A DNA stretch of 64,000 nucleotides, from contig CAIIXF020000010.1 in assembly GCA_903813345.2 (NCBI GenBank), forward strand, positions 34,773,425-34,837,424, given 5' to 3'. The translations under genes and the position numbers were made by a program. Shown here one piece after another: positions 12,297-35,122 of this stretch. This DNA is from Owenia fusiformis (taxonomy: Eukaryota; Annelida; Polychaeta; Sabellida; Oweniidae). Numbering within the stretch: the stretch's first letter is position 1; each line of letters begins with the position of its first letter. The notes under the pieces were generated by a model that made no database searches, was not told where the DNA came from, and worked only from the letters and a program-made list of their open reading frames with translations.

Positions 12297-12500
12297 ATTC
12301 TATATCAAGGTGCAACAATTAGTCAACGATCATCGACCTGTGTCAAAATAGATTCAAGTTTGAATATTTTATCAAGAGTAACATATAGTCTTATTATCTA
12401 CAAAGAAGCCCCTTGTATGAACATTATTTCAGCTGATATTTCTCTTGCAATGCGTTGTATCTTAATATAGAAGCTTTAAACTGAATTTACACTTCATAAT
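12297..12500 (+). repeat. Dispersed repeat shared with 52540-52795
   Basis: The block starting AGGTGCAACAATTAGT and running through CAACGATCATCGA, ATTTCAGCTGATATT and AGAAGCTTTAAACTGAATTTACA recurs in reverse orientation at about 52795-52540 with small gaps. Its family was not recognised. Confidence 0.65.
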
Positions 12501-12874
12501 AGATAGTTTGATAATATTGCCCCGATAGTTCAGAAAAAGTAATAACCAGATAAGTCAAATGCACCCTTTGCAGACAGAGCCTGTGGGAAATATTGGGTGC
12601 GGCGCAAATGAGCGGAGGGTGCGGAGCTAACGGTCATTTTTGAATTTAAAATTGGGATATTTCTGAAACTAAGCCGTTTTGGGACTTCAAATATACCAAG
12701 ATATGTGTATTTGACACCAAATATCAATACAATTGTGAAAATAGTAGTGCAATTCATTTTATAGCGACGCAGTATGCCTTAAACATTTCCCAGACCTATA
12801 TATTTTGAGACTATCCTTTTAATACTGCGTCCCCAGCATTCATAAGAAATGGTGTAGACAAATTACGATAATAA

Positions 12875-13453
12875 TACGCAGCTAACGAAAATTGACCGGT
12901 ACGGGTCAAAAGATATAGATTTTTAAACGGATCAAAACTCTCTAAATGCGCATTTATGCTCTTTTCTCTCGAGAACGACTGTCTCATTTTCACGATAACT
13001 TTTATTTAGTACTTCTAACGTATAAGATCTATTTTTCCCCATCAAGGTATGATGTAAATGACATGCTATTTACATCTTGTGAGTTTCAATGACGCGCGTT
13101 TGATTTTATAAAAAATGCCAAACTTTGTGACAAAGAATTTCATCATGCTTGCAGCGAGAAGACGGTCCGGTTCGGGGCAATCTGCTTGCATGGAGAAGAC
13201 GGACCGGTTCGGGGCAATAGCTGATGAAATAGCTGAGAAAAGAGCATAAATGCGCATTTAGAGAGTTTTGGTCCGTTTAAAAATCTGTAAAAAATTGGGG
13301 TATTTAAAAGCATCGGGAGGCATCATATATTGCAAATTAGACACGAGGAAGTCAATATTGAGCAAGTTATGGCTGTTTTAAATTCAAATAAAACCGTTAA
13401 CCCGTACCGGTCCAGCTTTTGACCCGTACCGGTCAATTTTCGTTAGCTGCGTA
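12875..13453. repeat. Foldback element with long arms
   Basis: The left end TACGCAGCTAACGAAAATTG is mirrored at 13434-13453. The arms include GACCGGTACGGGTCAAAAG and, deeper, CTCTAAATGCGCATTTA with GAGAAAAGAGCATAAATGCG. The centre carries a short direct repeat (GACGGTCCGGTTCGGGGCAA at about 13160 and a near copy at about 13200). No coding capacity was seen. Confidence 0.75.
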
Positions 13454-13639
13454 TACCAAGGGTGGGGTGGGGGTCTCGTTAATGCCTGGGTCACACTTGT
13501 TCCGATTCATCGGCCAGCGCTTGGGAGTATTCGGTGTGCATAGAAACGAATCCACGAATCGCTATTAACGATTCGTTAATAACGATAAGTTACGAGACGA
13601 TAAGCTCCAAGGTCGCGTGACGACTGGGGATTAAGGATG

Positions 13640-14230
13640 TTAGCTGGTTTGAATTGTAACACCTTGTCACAAAGTTGGCTGGTTGCCCTTGTCTCTGTCG
13701 ATGTTGGAGTTGTGAGTTCTGATATGTATTTCCTCTTTGATTAAACGTTTGTTTCTATCTACCTCACTGTCTAAAATTGAGTATTCCTTGAACTTTATCA
13801 CACAGTTATTTCTTACTACATGATCCGTAATCGCAGATTCATGCATTACGTCTAATGATTGCTTCCTTAAATTACGGGTATAGTGTATGTTGCTCATTGT
13901 CCTTATTGATCCTAACTTAAACCTTTCTGGCTGTTTCCCCTATATATTCTTTTTTTGCAAATACATGGGCCAATGTATATAACATTGGAGGCATAGAATC
14001 TGCTTAATCGTGGTGTGTGGTTTTGTGGCACTATCTATCTTGTATTTCTTATAAACTCTTCTTATCTTTTCTGTGAATCCTTGAACATAAGGTATGGTAG
14101 TAAATGCTACACTGTCTTTCTCCTCCCTGGGTTTCTTTTGGACCTTTTAATTCACTATCTTCCTTCTGGATTAATGATGCGGGATATCCACACTTACCTA
14201 ACACTTTGACAATGTGGTGATAATCTAATT
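13640..14230 (-). pseudogene. Penelope-like retroelement relic (RT C-terminus to GIY-YIG)
   Basis: Read on the minus strand across several frames, the segment keeps fragments typical of the 3' half of Penelope-like elements. From about 14200 down these are a GYP block, IPYVQGFTEKIRRVYKKY (about 14100-14040) and KPHTTIKQILC. A GIY-YIG-endonuclease-type tail follows (13897-13667; SAITDHVVRNN, YSILDSEVDRNKRLIKEEIHI, NIDRDKGNQ). Frameshifts and stops separate the pieces and no full reverse transcriptase is left, so this is a dead 3' fragment. The assignment rests on family pattern recognition; a profile search for GIY-YIG and RVT would settle it. Confidence 0.65.
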
Positions 14231-14273
14231 TCTTGCCTTGACAAGAAACTAACAACCAGTAGCCAAACAGTGC

Positions 14274-14303
14274 CTGATGAAGATGGACGTAGCCCATCGA
14301 AAC
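14274..14303 (+). other. Hammerhead-ribozyme-like core motif
   Basis: CTGATGA (14274-14280) is followed by a 5-bp stem (GATGG at 14282-14286 with CCATC at 14294-14298) and then GAAAC (14299-14303). This is the conserved catalytic arrangement of hammerhead ribozymes, which are known from Penelope-like retroelements. I could not fold a convincing stem I with a cleavage triplet. The motif also lies opposite the coding strand of the adjacent relic, so it may be a decayed or chance copy. Confidence 0.35.
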
Positions 14304-14507
14304 GTTGCAAGCATGTTTCAAAATATTGGATAAGTCAAGCATATTGTAATAACTCGTATATAATACTATCCAGATAGGCATATTCAATAACATGTAAAAT
14401 CGTTTTCAGAAAATACCGTACATGTACATATAATGAATACCGTACATCACATGATGTATTTACAAAACAAATATAATGTCTTTGTAAATATTGAATTGGT
14501 AACCCCC

Positions 14508-14917
14508 CTATCACACCAAACTAGCTCTTACCAGTTCTTGCAAGTCCTACAAAAAAGTCGTAAAACTGACTCAATCTGGCTGTGGTCGGGAAATAGTCTA
14601 AAATAATTAGCTACTTCGTTCATAAACAGTCTTCAATACATCCATCTCATTCGCAGTTCGTTCAGGTCGCACCAGGTCGGTGTGCAACGTCGTATAACGC
14701 GTCCCTTAGTCTAGAAGGTCATCATGACCTGATTACAGAACGGTATGGTCGCCATCGAATTTTGAATCGATTCAAAATTCTAAAATTACATTCCCGTCTG
14801 AGAACGTTTATGAAGTTCGTAAATAGACCTTAGAAAGTTGCAGCTACGTTCATTCCGTTCGCACACAGTTTAAAACCAGTTTTGAAGAACGCAGTGGCAA
14901 CTTGTTTGGTGTGATAG
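14508..14917. repeat. MITE family with CTATCACACCAAACTAG ends, copy 1
   Basis: It opens with CTATCACACCAAACTAG and closes with TTGTTTGGTGTGATAG. The interior includes TTTTGAATCGATTCAAAATT and a GAACGGTATGGTC tract that recur in copy 3 (21156-21599) in the opposite orientation. No protein coding was seen. Confidence 0.75.
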
Positions 14918-15337
14918 CTATATTTTTGCTAACTCGTTCATAAGCAGTCTTAAATACGTTCTTAATCGTTCATAAGCAGTCTTAAATACGTTCTTAATTA
15001 GTTTAAACCCGTTTGCAATTCGTTCTACCTCGTTCTCAATACGTCCTCAGACAGTTCAACTTGTTGTTAAAAAACGTCCCTAGTAGGATTGAAGTACGAC
15101 GGTTCCGTTCGTAGTACGTCCAGCTCGTCGTTAGTACGTTGTCACTCGTTCTAATTGTAGAACGTATCGGCCAAGAGAACATTTTGAGCATGTTCTAAGT
15201 TCTAGGGACCTACCCGTTCGAGTACGTTCCATGAAGTTTAAAAATAGACCCAAAGCGGTTCTAGGTTCGTCCAGTCCGTTCGTACACAGTTGAAGCCCGT
15301 TTTCGAGAACGTAGTGAAAACTAGTTTGGTGTGATAG
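14918..15337. repeat. MITE family copy 2 (adjacent, one end clear)
   Basis: This stretch follows copy 1 directly and ends at 15337 with CTAGTTTGGTGTGATAG. It is rich in GTTCGTA/CGTTC-type words and repeats a 34-bp tract (TCGTTCATAAGCAGTCTTAA and onwards) twice near 14935-15000. It looks like a partial or rearranged second copy sharing the right end. Confidence 0.6.
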
Positions 15338-15637
15338 TAGGGTAAGTAAATAGGTGATGAATTATGTAATGTAATGTATGATTTTTAAGCCCAATATGAC
15401 CTATCCAATATCCATATACATAATAGCTGAAAAAACAAAATGACTCGCGTGTACATCAATTAACTTGCTGACAAAGAACGATAATTGTTAGAGTAATACA
15501 GAATAGTATCAAGAGGATTAACATTAATAACATTCAACAAAACAATATTTAGATTAATTGATATATCTATTTGATGTGTATTTTTACTTTGTCTAAGTAA
15601 TTGTGGTAAGTACACTGTTATTACGGATTGTAACAGT

Positions 15638-15862
15638 CCCGGGGGGTACTCCCATATATTGACTATATGGGGGTCACTTTTTCGCCGAAAATCCCTAGAT
15701 CTGGGTCCCATTTTGAAGAAAACCCCCAGATATGGGTCCCATTTTGATGAAAAAAATCCTAAAACTGGGTACTGTTTTGAAAAAAATCGCCGGGAGTGTT
15801 TTTTTTTAAAAAATTACCTTGAAGTGGGTCTATTTTTTGAAAGGAAGACCCCCGGGGTAACA
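15638..15862. repeat. Repeat bounded by CCCGGGG ends that truncates gene C
   Basis: The left end CCCGGGGGGTACTCCCATAT and the right end with ACCCCCGGGGTAAC form short inverted termini. The interior repeats a GGGTCCCATTTTGA-type phrase about three times. The last codons and the stop of the gene C model (15830-15832) lie inside it. Confidence 0.65.
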
Positions 15863-18800
15863 ATGCTTTATTAAATCGTAGTCATCGCCATAAAATGGAA
15901 CACCCGGATCATATTCTTCATCATATATAAAGTAAGCCTCATCGCAACTAACATGCTTAGTTTCAGTGTCAAAACCCGGACACACAGGTGAGCTGCCCGT
16001 CGTGGAGATTACTTCAGTACGTTCTCTATGTATAGGCTGAATACAGATAGAGGGGTTACACGGTCCGTAAATAATCCAATTACCCCAACTGCTCCACTCA
16101 CAGTATTCTATGAAAATAATACAAGAGAATCATGGTTGTGCTTTAATTTTGTACAATTGCCATCTTCGATCTAATTGTTATTATGAACGGATCTAGGAAT
16201 CGAGGGTGCGCGTATTTGAAATCATAGGAAGGTTAAGTTACACGTTTTTAGGAGAACCTGTATGTGACCCCCACGGATTACTGTCCCACTCTCACTTTTT
16301 CAGGGACTTAATTACAACTCTTTTTTATACCTTTATACTCAATATCCTAGATGCGAGTAGAAATAATCTTGATTTACGTCATTAAAAATTCGAAATTCAG
16401 TCAAATTGATGTCATATTTGGAATCTACATGTAAAATTACATCTGGAAATATGGTTTTGGAAAGAGTTTATCAACTTTGAAAATTGTATTTTCTTTGAAA
16501 CTGCGACTTCTAGGTCGGGGAGATTCCCCATAGCCCCCATGTTGGAAAATCACAAAAATGGAAATATCTTTTCTTCTGTTGGGCAGATAATAGTTTCTTT
16601 TACTGGACATATTTTAATTTGTATAACTATCAGATACATAAGGGTAATATGATAAGTGAACCACTAAAACTGATAAATATTCAAGTTTAAGGGAATTTTG
16701 TAATACCCTGCCATGTTATTTCCCCCGAATCAGCCACCTGGTGGCGAAACTGGTAACTACCTACTCGCATCTGAGTAATTGACCAAGTAAACACTACAAA
16801 TGGGAGAACTAATCCAAAGTAGAGGACCATAATCCAACATGTGCACGTAAAAATGTTAACTTGAATTTCCTTTCACAATCTTTGGAGCTGGCGCAAAATA
16901 TCTAACGCAACTGAAAAACAGACATTTCATGTTTTTTCTCAGTTTATTTTGCTCTATAAAATGCCACGGGTCTCATCTGAAAATAATAAGGCGTTGCAGC
17001 TCCACCTGTCAAGTTCAAATTTATGTCATAAAAAAGTCCGGATTTTTTTGTTTTTACCCCGGTTTTTGGTCAAAACTCTGATTTTCAAAAACCATTTCAC
17101 AAAGTTTTTGGTAAAGCTTGATTTTTGCCCTTTTTATGTTTACCAATCCGGATTTTCTCCCAAGTTTTTGTAATCCTGATTTCCCTCCAAATTATTTGTT
17201 AGAAATCTCCCCCTTTTTCAGAAAATGAACCTCGTTTTTCACCACTTTTCTTTGCCAAACAAAGTTTGAAGTTGAAATTGTTTGCTATTAGCAAACGAAT
17301 AGTTTAAAATGTGAAAACCCAGTGGAAGAAAAACCTACACACTTCAGAATTTTTATATGAATGTCTTACGACAAACTACTGTCCCCATGAAAATTGTCTT
17401 GTCGAATTTTAAATTTAGTGTGATTAAAGTTTGAAAAAGTGAGTGCATCCTCCAAGTCCTAAAGATATTGTGATCTAAGGTTGCAGGAAAATATGACATG
17501 AAAGGATGTTTCATTGCTAAATCCACATTTGCATTTCACTATTTTTGCCTGTACATTAGTGACGTTTGGAGCAACACACTGGGATTGTAAGATCAGATTG
17601 CAGCGCATCTTATTTACAATCTCAGAAGAGGTCATGATATTTGTTGTCGGTAATTTTCTTTTTAATTCAGATTTTTACTTGACAGGTAAGTTGCAGTTCC
17701 GGACTAAATGAAAACGTTATTTTTTCATCAACAATCCTAATTTCCGTAGCGAAAACATATATCATAATGAATTGTAACGTAACGTAATAGTAAAAAGATC
17801 TGATGAGGTTCCTAAAAACCCTATTTAGAATAGGACAGTAATCCACTGTTTTTTTTGTTATCACCCTTCAGGCACAAGTTAATTTAAAACATATAACCTC
17901 TTGTTTGCGAACAAGAAAATACAGAAAGCTTCAATTTGAATGTGAATCTAAGGTCTGTAGACTGTCAAATCAATCAAAAGTACCAGTTGGGGGAGGGTGG
18001 TTGTAGGAGTCCTATCATCTCAAGAACAAATATATTTGTACTCACTACATTCTTCTATAAAACACGGCATGGTCCTTGTTTCTGTAGCTGTACCAGATAC
18101 ACAATGAGTGTATCTTCTGGTTCTTGTTTCCGAACGCGTTCCATTGCCACAAGTTCTAGAACAAGCGCCAGTACTCCATGCCGTCCAACCTGTCCATTGG
18201 CAACCTTTGAATTTTATAATATTATTTTTTTAGTTTTAATTATATAATATAATCTTATAATTCTGTTATTAGGATACCCAAACGGGGGGCCACCTATTAA
18301 TTTTATGGATATTATTCTTTATTTATTCTTTATTCTTCCTCACACGTTTTCTTCTTCTAAATCGAGTTCAATAAGATACTACATACTTCTACTAGGGACC
18401 TAGGCTGAACTTTTTAGGAATTTATATCTAGGTCAAGGTCAGAGGTCAAATTCTAGGTCAAACCTTAGTTTTTTCGAGTTTCCCAAAACCTGACGCTACA
18501 TTTATCTATTTTTGCCGTCTACACAAATTTTGCCTATTTTGATTATAAGATATTGAAGGTCAAAAAAGGTATTTTTCAACTTATTGCTTCGGAAGGTCAA
18601 AAAATTGCTTTTTGAAATTGATTTTTGGACTTAGAATAAGGTCATCTCGAAGTGTTCTTTTAAGTAGTAAATACTTACTGTCCGCACTGTTCCCTTGTTC
18701 ACCCTTCTGACCTTTTTGCCCTTGTGGACCTGTGTTACCCGTTCTACCAGTTGCCCCAGTAGGACCTCGGTCACCTTTTGCACCTTTTTGCCCTTTCGGA

Positions 18801-19522
18801 CCAATGCTTCCCGTTGCCCCAGTCGGCCCTCGGTCACCTTTTTGCCCTTTTGAACCCGGTGCCCCGGTATGCCCTTTGTCACCTTTCGGTCCTTGTGGAC
18901 CTGTCGCCCCAATAGGGCCTTGGTCACCTTTTGCACCTTTTTGAGCTGTTGCACCGGTAGGCCCATGGTCACCTTTTGGGCCAGTAGGTCCTCGCTCACC
19001 TTTTGGCCCTTGTGTACCTGTTGCACCTTTCGGCCCGTGTGTACCTGTTACACCAGTAGGGCCCTTGTCCCCTTTTGCACCTTTCAGCCCTTGTGGACCT
19101 GTTGCACCTTTTGGCCCATGTGGACCTGTTGCACCAGGGGGGCATTTGTCACCTTTTGGACCAGTGAGCCCTGGATCACCTTTTGCGCCTTCCGGCCCTT
19201 GTGGACCTGTCGTTCCATTCAGTCCTTTGTCGCCTTTTGGTCCTTGGTCACCTTTTGTTCCAGGGGGTCCAATTGGGCCTTTCACTTTCTTTACTCTACA
19301 TTTTTTACTACATTTTATGCTCAATTGTTCAAGGAGAATTTCCAGTTTGATGACGTTTCTCTCCAAAGCAGATATTTTAGTGGCCTGATCTTTAAGATCT
19401 CTTGAGAGTTGTTTGAATTCATCATCAGTTGGTGCTGCTCCAACTATAGCGACATGAAATCCTGAAAAGCTCATCATAGTAATTCCAATCCAAACAGCTT
19501 GTATGAGCGTTAAACTTAACAT
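15830..19522 (-). CDS. Collagen-TSP1 secreted protein lacking vWA (gene C)
   Basis: I join exons 19522-18679, 18204-18046 and 16107-15830 on the minus strand with phases 1, 1 and stop, giving 426 aa. The start [14 protein letters not shown] is identical to that of gene B. A signal peptide (1-30), a short helical segment (35-68), a Cys/Lys hinge and Gly-X-Y collagen (about 82-278) follow. Then come a TSP1 repeat (about 283-334; [21 protein letters not shown]) and a second TSP1-like unit (about 336-400; WSSWGNW) with an acidic Asp/Tyr tail. The final codons and stop come from the inserted repeat 15638-15862, so the 3' end may be broken. The TSP1 acceptor (TTCAAAG) lacks a pyrimidine tract. Against gene B it has lost, or never had, the vWA domain. 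Confidence 0.7.
18415..18640. repeat. AGGTCA-rich fragment related to the 53.7-55.5 kb satellite
   Basis: The gene C intron contains several AGGTCA words and the phrase GGTCAAAAAAGGTATTTTTC, which also occurs in the satellite units inside the LYSMD intron. It appears to be an isolated, diverged piece of the same repeat family. Confidence 0.5.
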
Positions 19523-21155
19523 GGCTTTGATATTTCAAGTTTTACAGCCGGAGTGTTCAATGATATTTTCGATTGCAGTTAAGTTGTTTCATAACTTCAA
19601 TATTGAATTCAGTTTATAATATGCAATAATTCAAAAGGTAATGTAGACATTTGTATACTTCATTTAACTTAATCCAGCAATATTTTTAACATAGCATCAT
19701 TTTTATTTCTTAACTGCCAATGTTTTATTATTCAGCATTATTTAATGTGTCGATTACCCAAGCTACTCTTATTGATTATATTGTTTATCCTTGTATTGTT
19801 ATTGCAGAAACCATAGTTTAATTTGCTATTTGTTTGAGTTTAAACATTTACAATAAATCAACTCCACTCTTGCTTTGCAAACGCTATATAATTGTTAATA
19901 TAGATAAACAAAGCTATTTGAAAGTATCTTCCTTGAGGTATAAAGCTTTTTCCAATTGAAATCAAAGACTCATTTAAAAACAAAAATCCAATAGAAATTT
20001 GAGTTTGCTAACTTATTTGGCATGAATATGAAATGAAGTCAGTTGATATTTTATTGACGTTTTCATGTCAGTACTAGAATAGCATAGCAGTAGTTATAAT
20101 ATTTTTTTACACAATTGCTAAGTATGGAGGTGTTCGTTTCCAAAAAGAGAAAACTATGTCTACTTTTTGACGTACAATGACTCAGAGAGCAAATCATAAG
20201 TTAATACAGTTCCAAAAGAACCCCAGGTCCGTAATACAGTTTCTCCAAAAAATAATTTGACAAGTTGAAAAACATGATAAATTGCCTCTCTACATTAACA
20301 ATTACAGATGGCTGTAAGATAAAGAAAATTTGAAATAAATCAGAAGTTATCGTTTTACACATTGGGATATCTTTGGTAGTACTTGCTAGGATGATGATTC
20401 GTGGAACCAAGATTTAGACAATCACATTTTTATTTTGATCCTTCTGAGCGCAACTTGTGGAATCCTACAGTATGTATCAAATAACGCAACAGAAACTCCA
20501 CTCGAAAAACCACAATCAGTGCAAGGGGCCAAGTGATATTGGAAGAACTCCTGATCTGAATTGTTGTGACCTTTTACCTTTGGGGCTATCTATCAAGAGC
20601 AATGTTACCCATCCCTCCATCAGACATTAAAACGTTTCGAGAAAAATCACCAATGGGCTGCTGTTTCCACCTGAACCCACAGATGTCCCAAAGAGCCATA
20701 ACATGGAGAGATGAGTGGGTAGCGATGAGTGCATCTTCGTGTGAACAAATGGTGGCCATACGAAGTTAAAACTTGGTCCCGGTGTAAAAAGAGTAGGAGG
20801 CCCTATCAAATTATACTCCTACTCTCTATTGATATATTATGGTGACTTCTTTCACTTATTATCTTATAAACAATCAGGGCCAGCAAGGGCCCTTAAGAAG
20901 GGGGACCATAATCCCTGGGGACCATAATTTATTTCACACCTGGCTTTGGCCCAGTGTCTTAAATGAGTAACTTTTCGGCTAACCACGACCCCATGTGAAT
21001 GAATGACATAGCATTGCAGAGGAGAAACGTGGCTTTATGGTTCTTTAAACGAAATCATGCAGCCATCACTGGTTTTGTGATTTGATGAGTTCAGTGTCTG
21101 TTGTGTTTGTTTGCTATGCACTGTATATTTGTCGATGGGTGTTCTTTTAACCCTA

Positions 21156-21599
21156 CTATCACACCAAACTAGTTCTCACTACGTTCTCGAAAACGGGCTT
21201 AAACTGTGCACGAACGGATTTGACGTACTAAGAATCCACTAAGAACCGTTTGGGATCTGTTTACAAACTTCATGAAACTACTAGAACGAGTAGAACTTTA
21301 AGCATCGTCAAAACGTTGCCGAATCGGTTTTAAACTGTGTGCGAACTGAATGAACGTAACTAGCTACAATGTTCTACGGTCTGTTTACGAACTTCATGGA
21401 CTCTCCCGGACGGGGAATGTGATTTAGAATTTTGAATCGATTCAAAATTCGATGGTGACCATACCGTTCTGTAATCAGGTCTAGACTAAGGGACGCGTTA
21501 TACGACATTGATATTTCCCGACCACAGCCAGATTGAGCCCGTTTTACGACGTTTTCGTAGGACTGGCAAGAACGGGTAAGAACTAGTTTGGTGTGATAG
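21156..21599. repeat. MITE family with CTATCACACCAAACTAG ends, copy 3
   Basis: Both ends are well preserved (CTATCACACCAAACTAGTT and its complement). The interior matches copy 1 in reverse, including GAATTTTGAATCGATTCAAA and GGGACGCGTTATACGAC. The element is 444 bp and non-coding; an 82-codon open frame inside is a by-product. Confidence 0.8.
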
Positions 21600-22149
21600 G
21601 GGGTATCAACCAAAGTACACAAAATGTAACATTTAATATCTCATTATCTTTATTCACTGTGACATCATTAATTACATATAAAAGTATAGTTTTCAAATAT
21701 CATCAATATTTGATGTGGAGCTTTAAAACTAAATAACCTCACCCATTTATCTGCAGAGTGTTGTATTTAGTGATCTGATAAATTGTTTTTGTAGATTGAT
21801 GCTATTAAAGCATGTATATGTACATAATACTACAACCAGGTTAATTCTAAATAAATGATGTGTGGATGTTGTTTAACGTTATAGTCATGTGCAGTTTAAA
21901 CTTCCAGTTACAAGTTCACAACTAAACTTTGCCGTTGTTTACATGATCATAGTATGTTCTGACTTATTGGAAGTTACCCTTCAAAAGCCATCTTGGTACA
22001 CTGAAAATGACATTGTGTCACACTATGACAATAGGGCAGTTTTGAGATAAAGCTATGTTGTTTTCTGACTTAAATCTTATGGAAATTCAGTTAGTCTTTA
22101 CAAAAATGGGTATAACTAGCCCTTCACCATATTTCTGTGTATATTTCAT

Positions 22150-22292
22150 AAATGTTCATGAACATTTCAAAAATGTTCTTGAATGTCCATTAAGATTCTA
22201 TGATCATGAATGTTCATGAATATTCCATAAATGTTCTTGAATGTCCATTAACATTCCATGAGTGTTCTTGAATGTTTATGAATATTCCATTT
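22150..22292. repeat. Degenerate tandem array resembling heat-shock elements
   Basis: The block repeats TTCATGAA/TTCTTGAATG words. Several fit the inverted nTTCnnGAAnnTTC pattern of heat-shock elements, with a perfect TTCATGAATATTC at 22213-22225 and a near one at 22155-22167. It lies about 1.7 kb beyond the CLPX stop codon. It may be only a minisatellite. Confidence 0.5.
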
Positions 22293-23591
22293 TTATGGCT
22301 GTTTCAAAATTTCAATTGATTACATGAAATGTATAGCTCAGTGTATTCAATTTCAAAATTCACATTTGGCACTTATTTAACTTCTTAACCAAAAAACATA
22401 ATCATTGTTTTACATTTGTAACGAAGCCCTAAAGACTCAATCAGACATCTACCAAACAATAACTGTAGCTAAAAGCCACAAATATATTGTTACAGCAATA
22501 CAAGTGATCTTGTATATATAATAAACAAAAACTGTTGTTGTTTAAACCTATCACATAATCACAAAGTAATTAGAATATGATATAACATTTCTTATGACCT
22601 TTACACATTTTATATTAGTTTTAAATGGTTCAATCAGTAACTCTGATTCTACAATATTATAATGACATATTGCTTGCACCATTGAAAACTTAATACAACC
22701 ATTCCCTTTGAAATTTACACAAATGAAGGTTTCCATCGATTTCTATTAATGCTACAAATTATAGTCATTACAATTTTAAACACTTTGGGGATACTATAGG
22801 GTCAGGAAAAGGCCGAACCACTTTAATATGTACAAAATTACACTGCATAATGTACCTATGAGGATAACGACTCATAGGCTGATTCAAGCGCTAAAGGGTC
22901 AAACAAAACCATTAAATCAAGGGGATGCATATATTATTTGTGCGATTGGACCCAATGTATATATTTCCTGAACTATATAATAATATAATAGGCTCTGACT
23001 TCCCACTCATTCACCAAGCTAATAATCATTTTATGTATGATAAAAATAGTGACCTTAAGTAAAATTAGATGTGATTCTGATTCTTTTGACAGAAATATTT
23101 CATATTCCTTATTCCTTACCCTGTCCCCTCCCCCGGTAAGTCTAACAGTCTACCCCTTATGATCCTTTATGATGTTCCCCTCTTAGTGTCAACCATGATT
23201 TTTTACATAATACACAAGTCGTATCAATAGCATATGTACAATATGTAGTACCCTGAATAAAAATGAATTAATTCAACAAAACCTGGTCCTCAAAACAACA
23301 TGCATTTTTGGTACAAATCAACTGATTTTGGTACAAATCAACTGATTATGGTACAAATCAATGAAAAAGAAATGTTGCGTGCTACTTCTGATGGTTTATA
23401 TTAATCTCAGCTGCACCTGATGAATTATTTTAGATTCTAGTAGATGCTGGTTTAAAATTTTAAAATTCTTCTGAGCTATCATTTATATTATTACAGGTGT
23501 TTAAATGGGCCAGATTATCTCAGTTCTTGAATTTTTCAAATAATATTCAAGAATTCATTCAATCCTCGTGTCGTGATAACATGTTTATTTA

Positions 23592-23710
23592 GTCATGATA
23601 TACTCAATTACATATAATTAATCTTGATATACTCAATTACATACAATGAACATGATATACTCATCAATAACATACGATGAATCGTGATATACTCAATTAC
23701 ATATTATGAA
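23592..23710. repeat. Tandem repeat, about 31-bp unit, four copies
   Basis: TGATATACTCAATTACATA recurs four times with variable A/T linkers. It is non-coding, just beyond the 3' end of CLPX. Confidence 0.7.
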
Positions 23711-23997
23711 AATAGGGCTTAGGTTAAGCTATGGGGGATTAACAAGCTATGTTCAACAAGTAACTGTTAATAAATGACTCCATACATTAATAAAAAGAAT
23801 ACTGACTCAATATAATGAAACATTTACTGTCTCCAAACTATCTTCCTTTTAAACTAAATTCTCAGTTATACAATCTAAAATCCATTGCTGCCTTCAATTT
23901 AAATTCGCCTCTATCCATAACTTTCCAAAATGTCCCACCTCCTAGTTTTATTCACTTTCATCAAATCTAAAATTTACTGCATTCGTTTATTCATAGT

Positions 23998-35122
<11,125 letters not shown>

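Larger units (their letters stand above)
10029..15829. other. Intergenic region upstream of gene B, rich in repeats
   Basis: No cellular gene was found. It contains the duplicated upstream region of gene B (to about 11300), MITEs (10662-11002, 12875-13453, 14508-15337), a shared dispersed repeat (12297-12500), a second start of the 6142-type foldback (about 13487) and a Penelope-like relic (13640-14230). The 12070-12290 stretch is slightly richer in G+C, but nothing in it is recognisable. Confidence 0.6.
19523..23997. other. Intergenic region between gene C and CLPX
   Basis: It contains the gene C upstream duplication (to about 20500), the third CTATCACACC MITE (21156-21599), a heat-shock-element-like array (22150-22292), a 20-bp direct repeat around 23312-23362 (TTTTGGTACAAATCAACTGA) and a tandem repeat (23592-23710). 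The 3' UTR of CLPX should lie at its right end. No gene was recognised. Confidence 0.6.

Noticed and set aside
14049-14393. A 114-codon frame as an independent gene
   Set aside because: It carries only fragments of a Penelope-like protein, with the conserved parts shifting frame.
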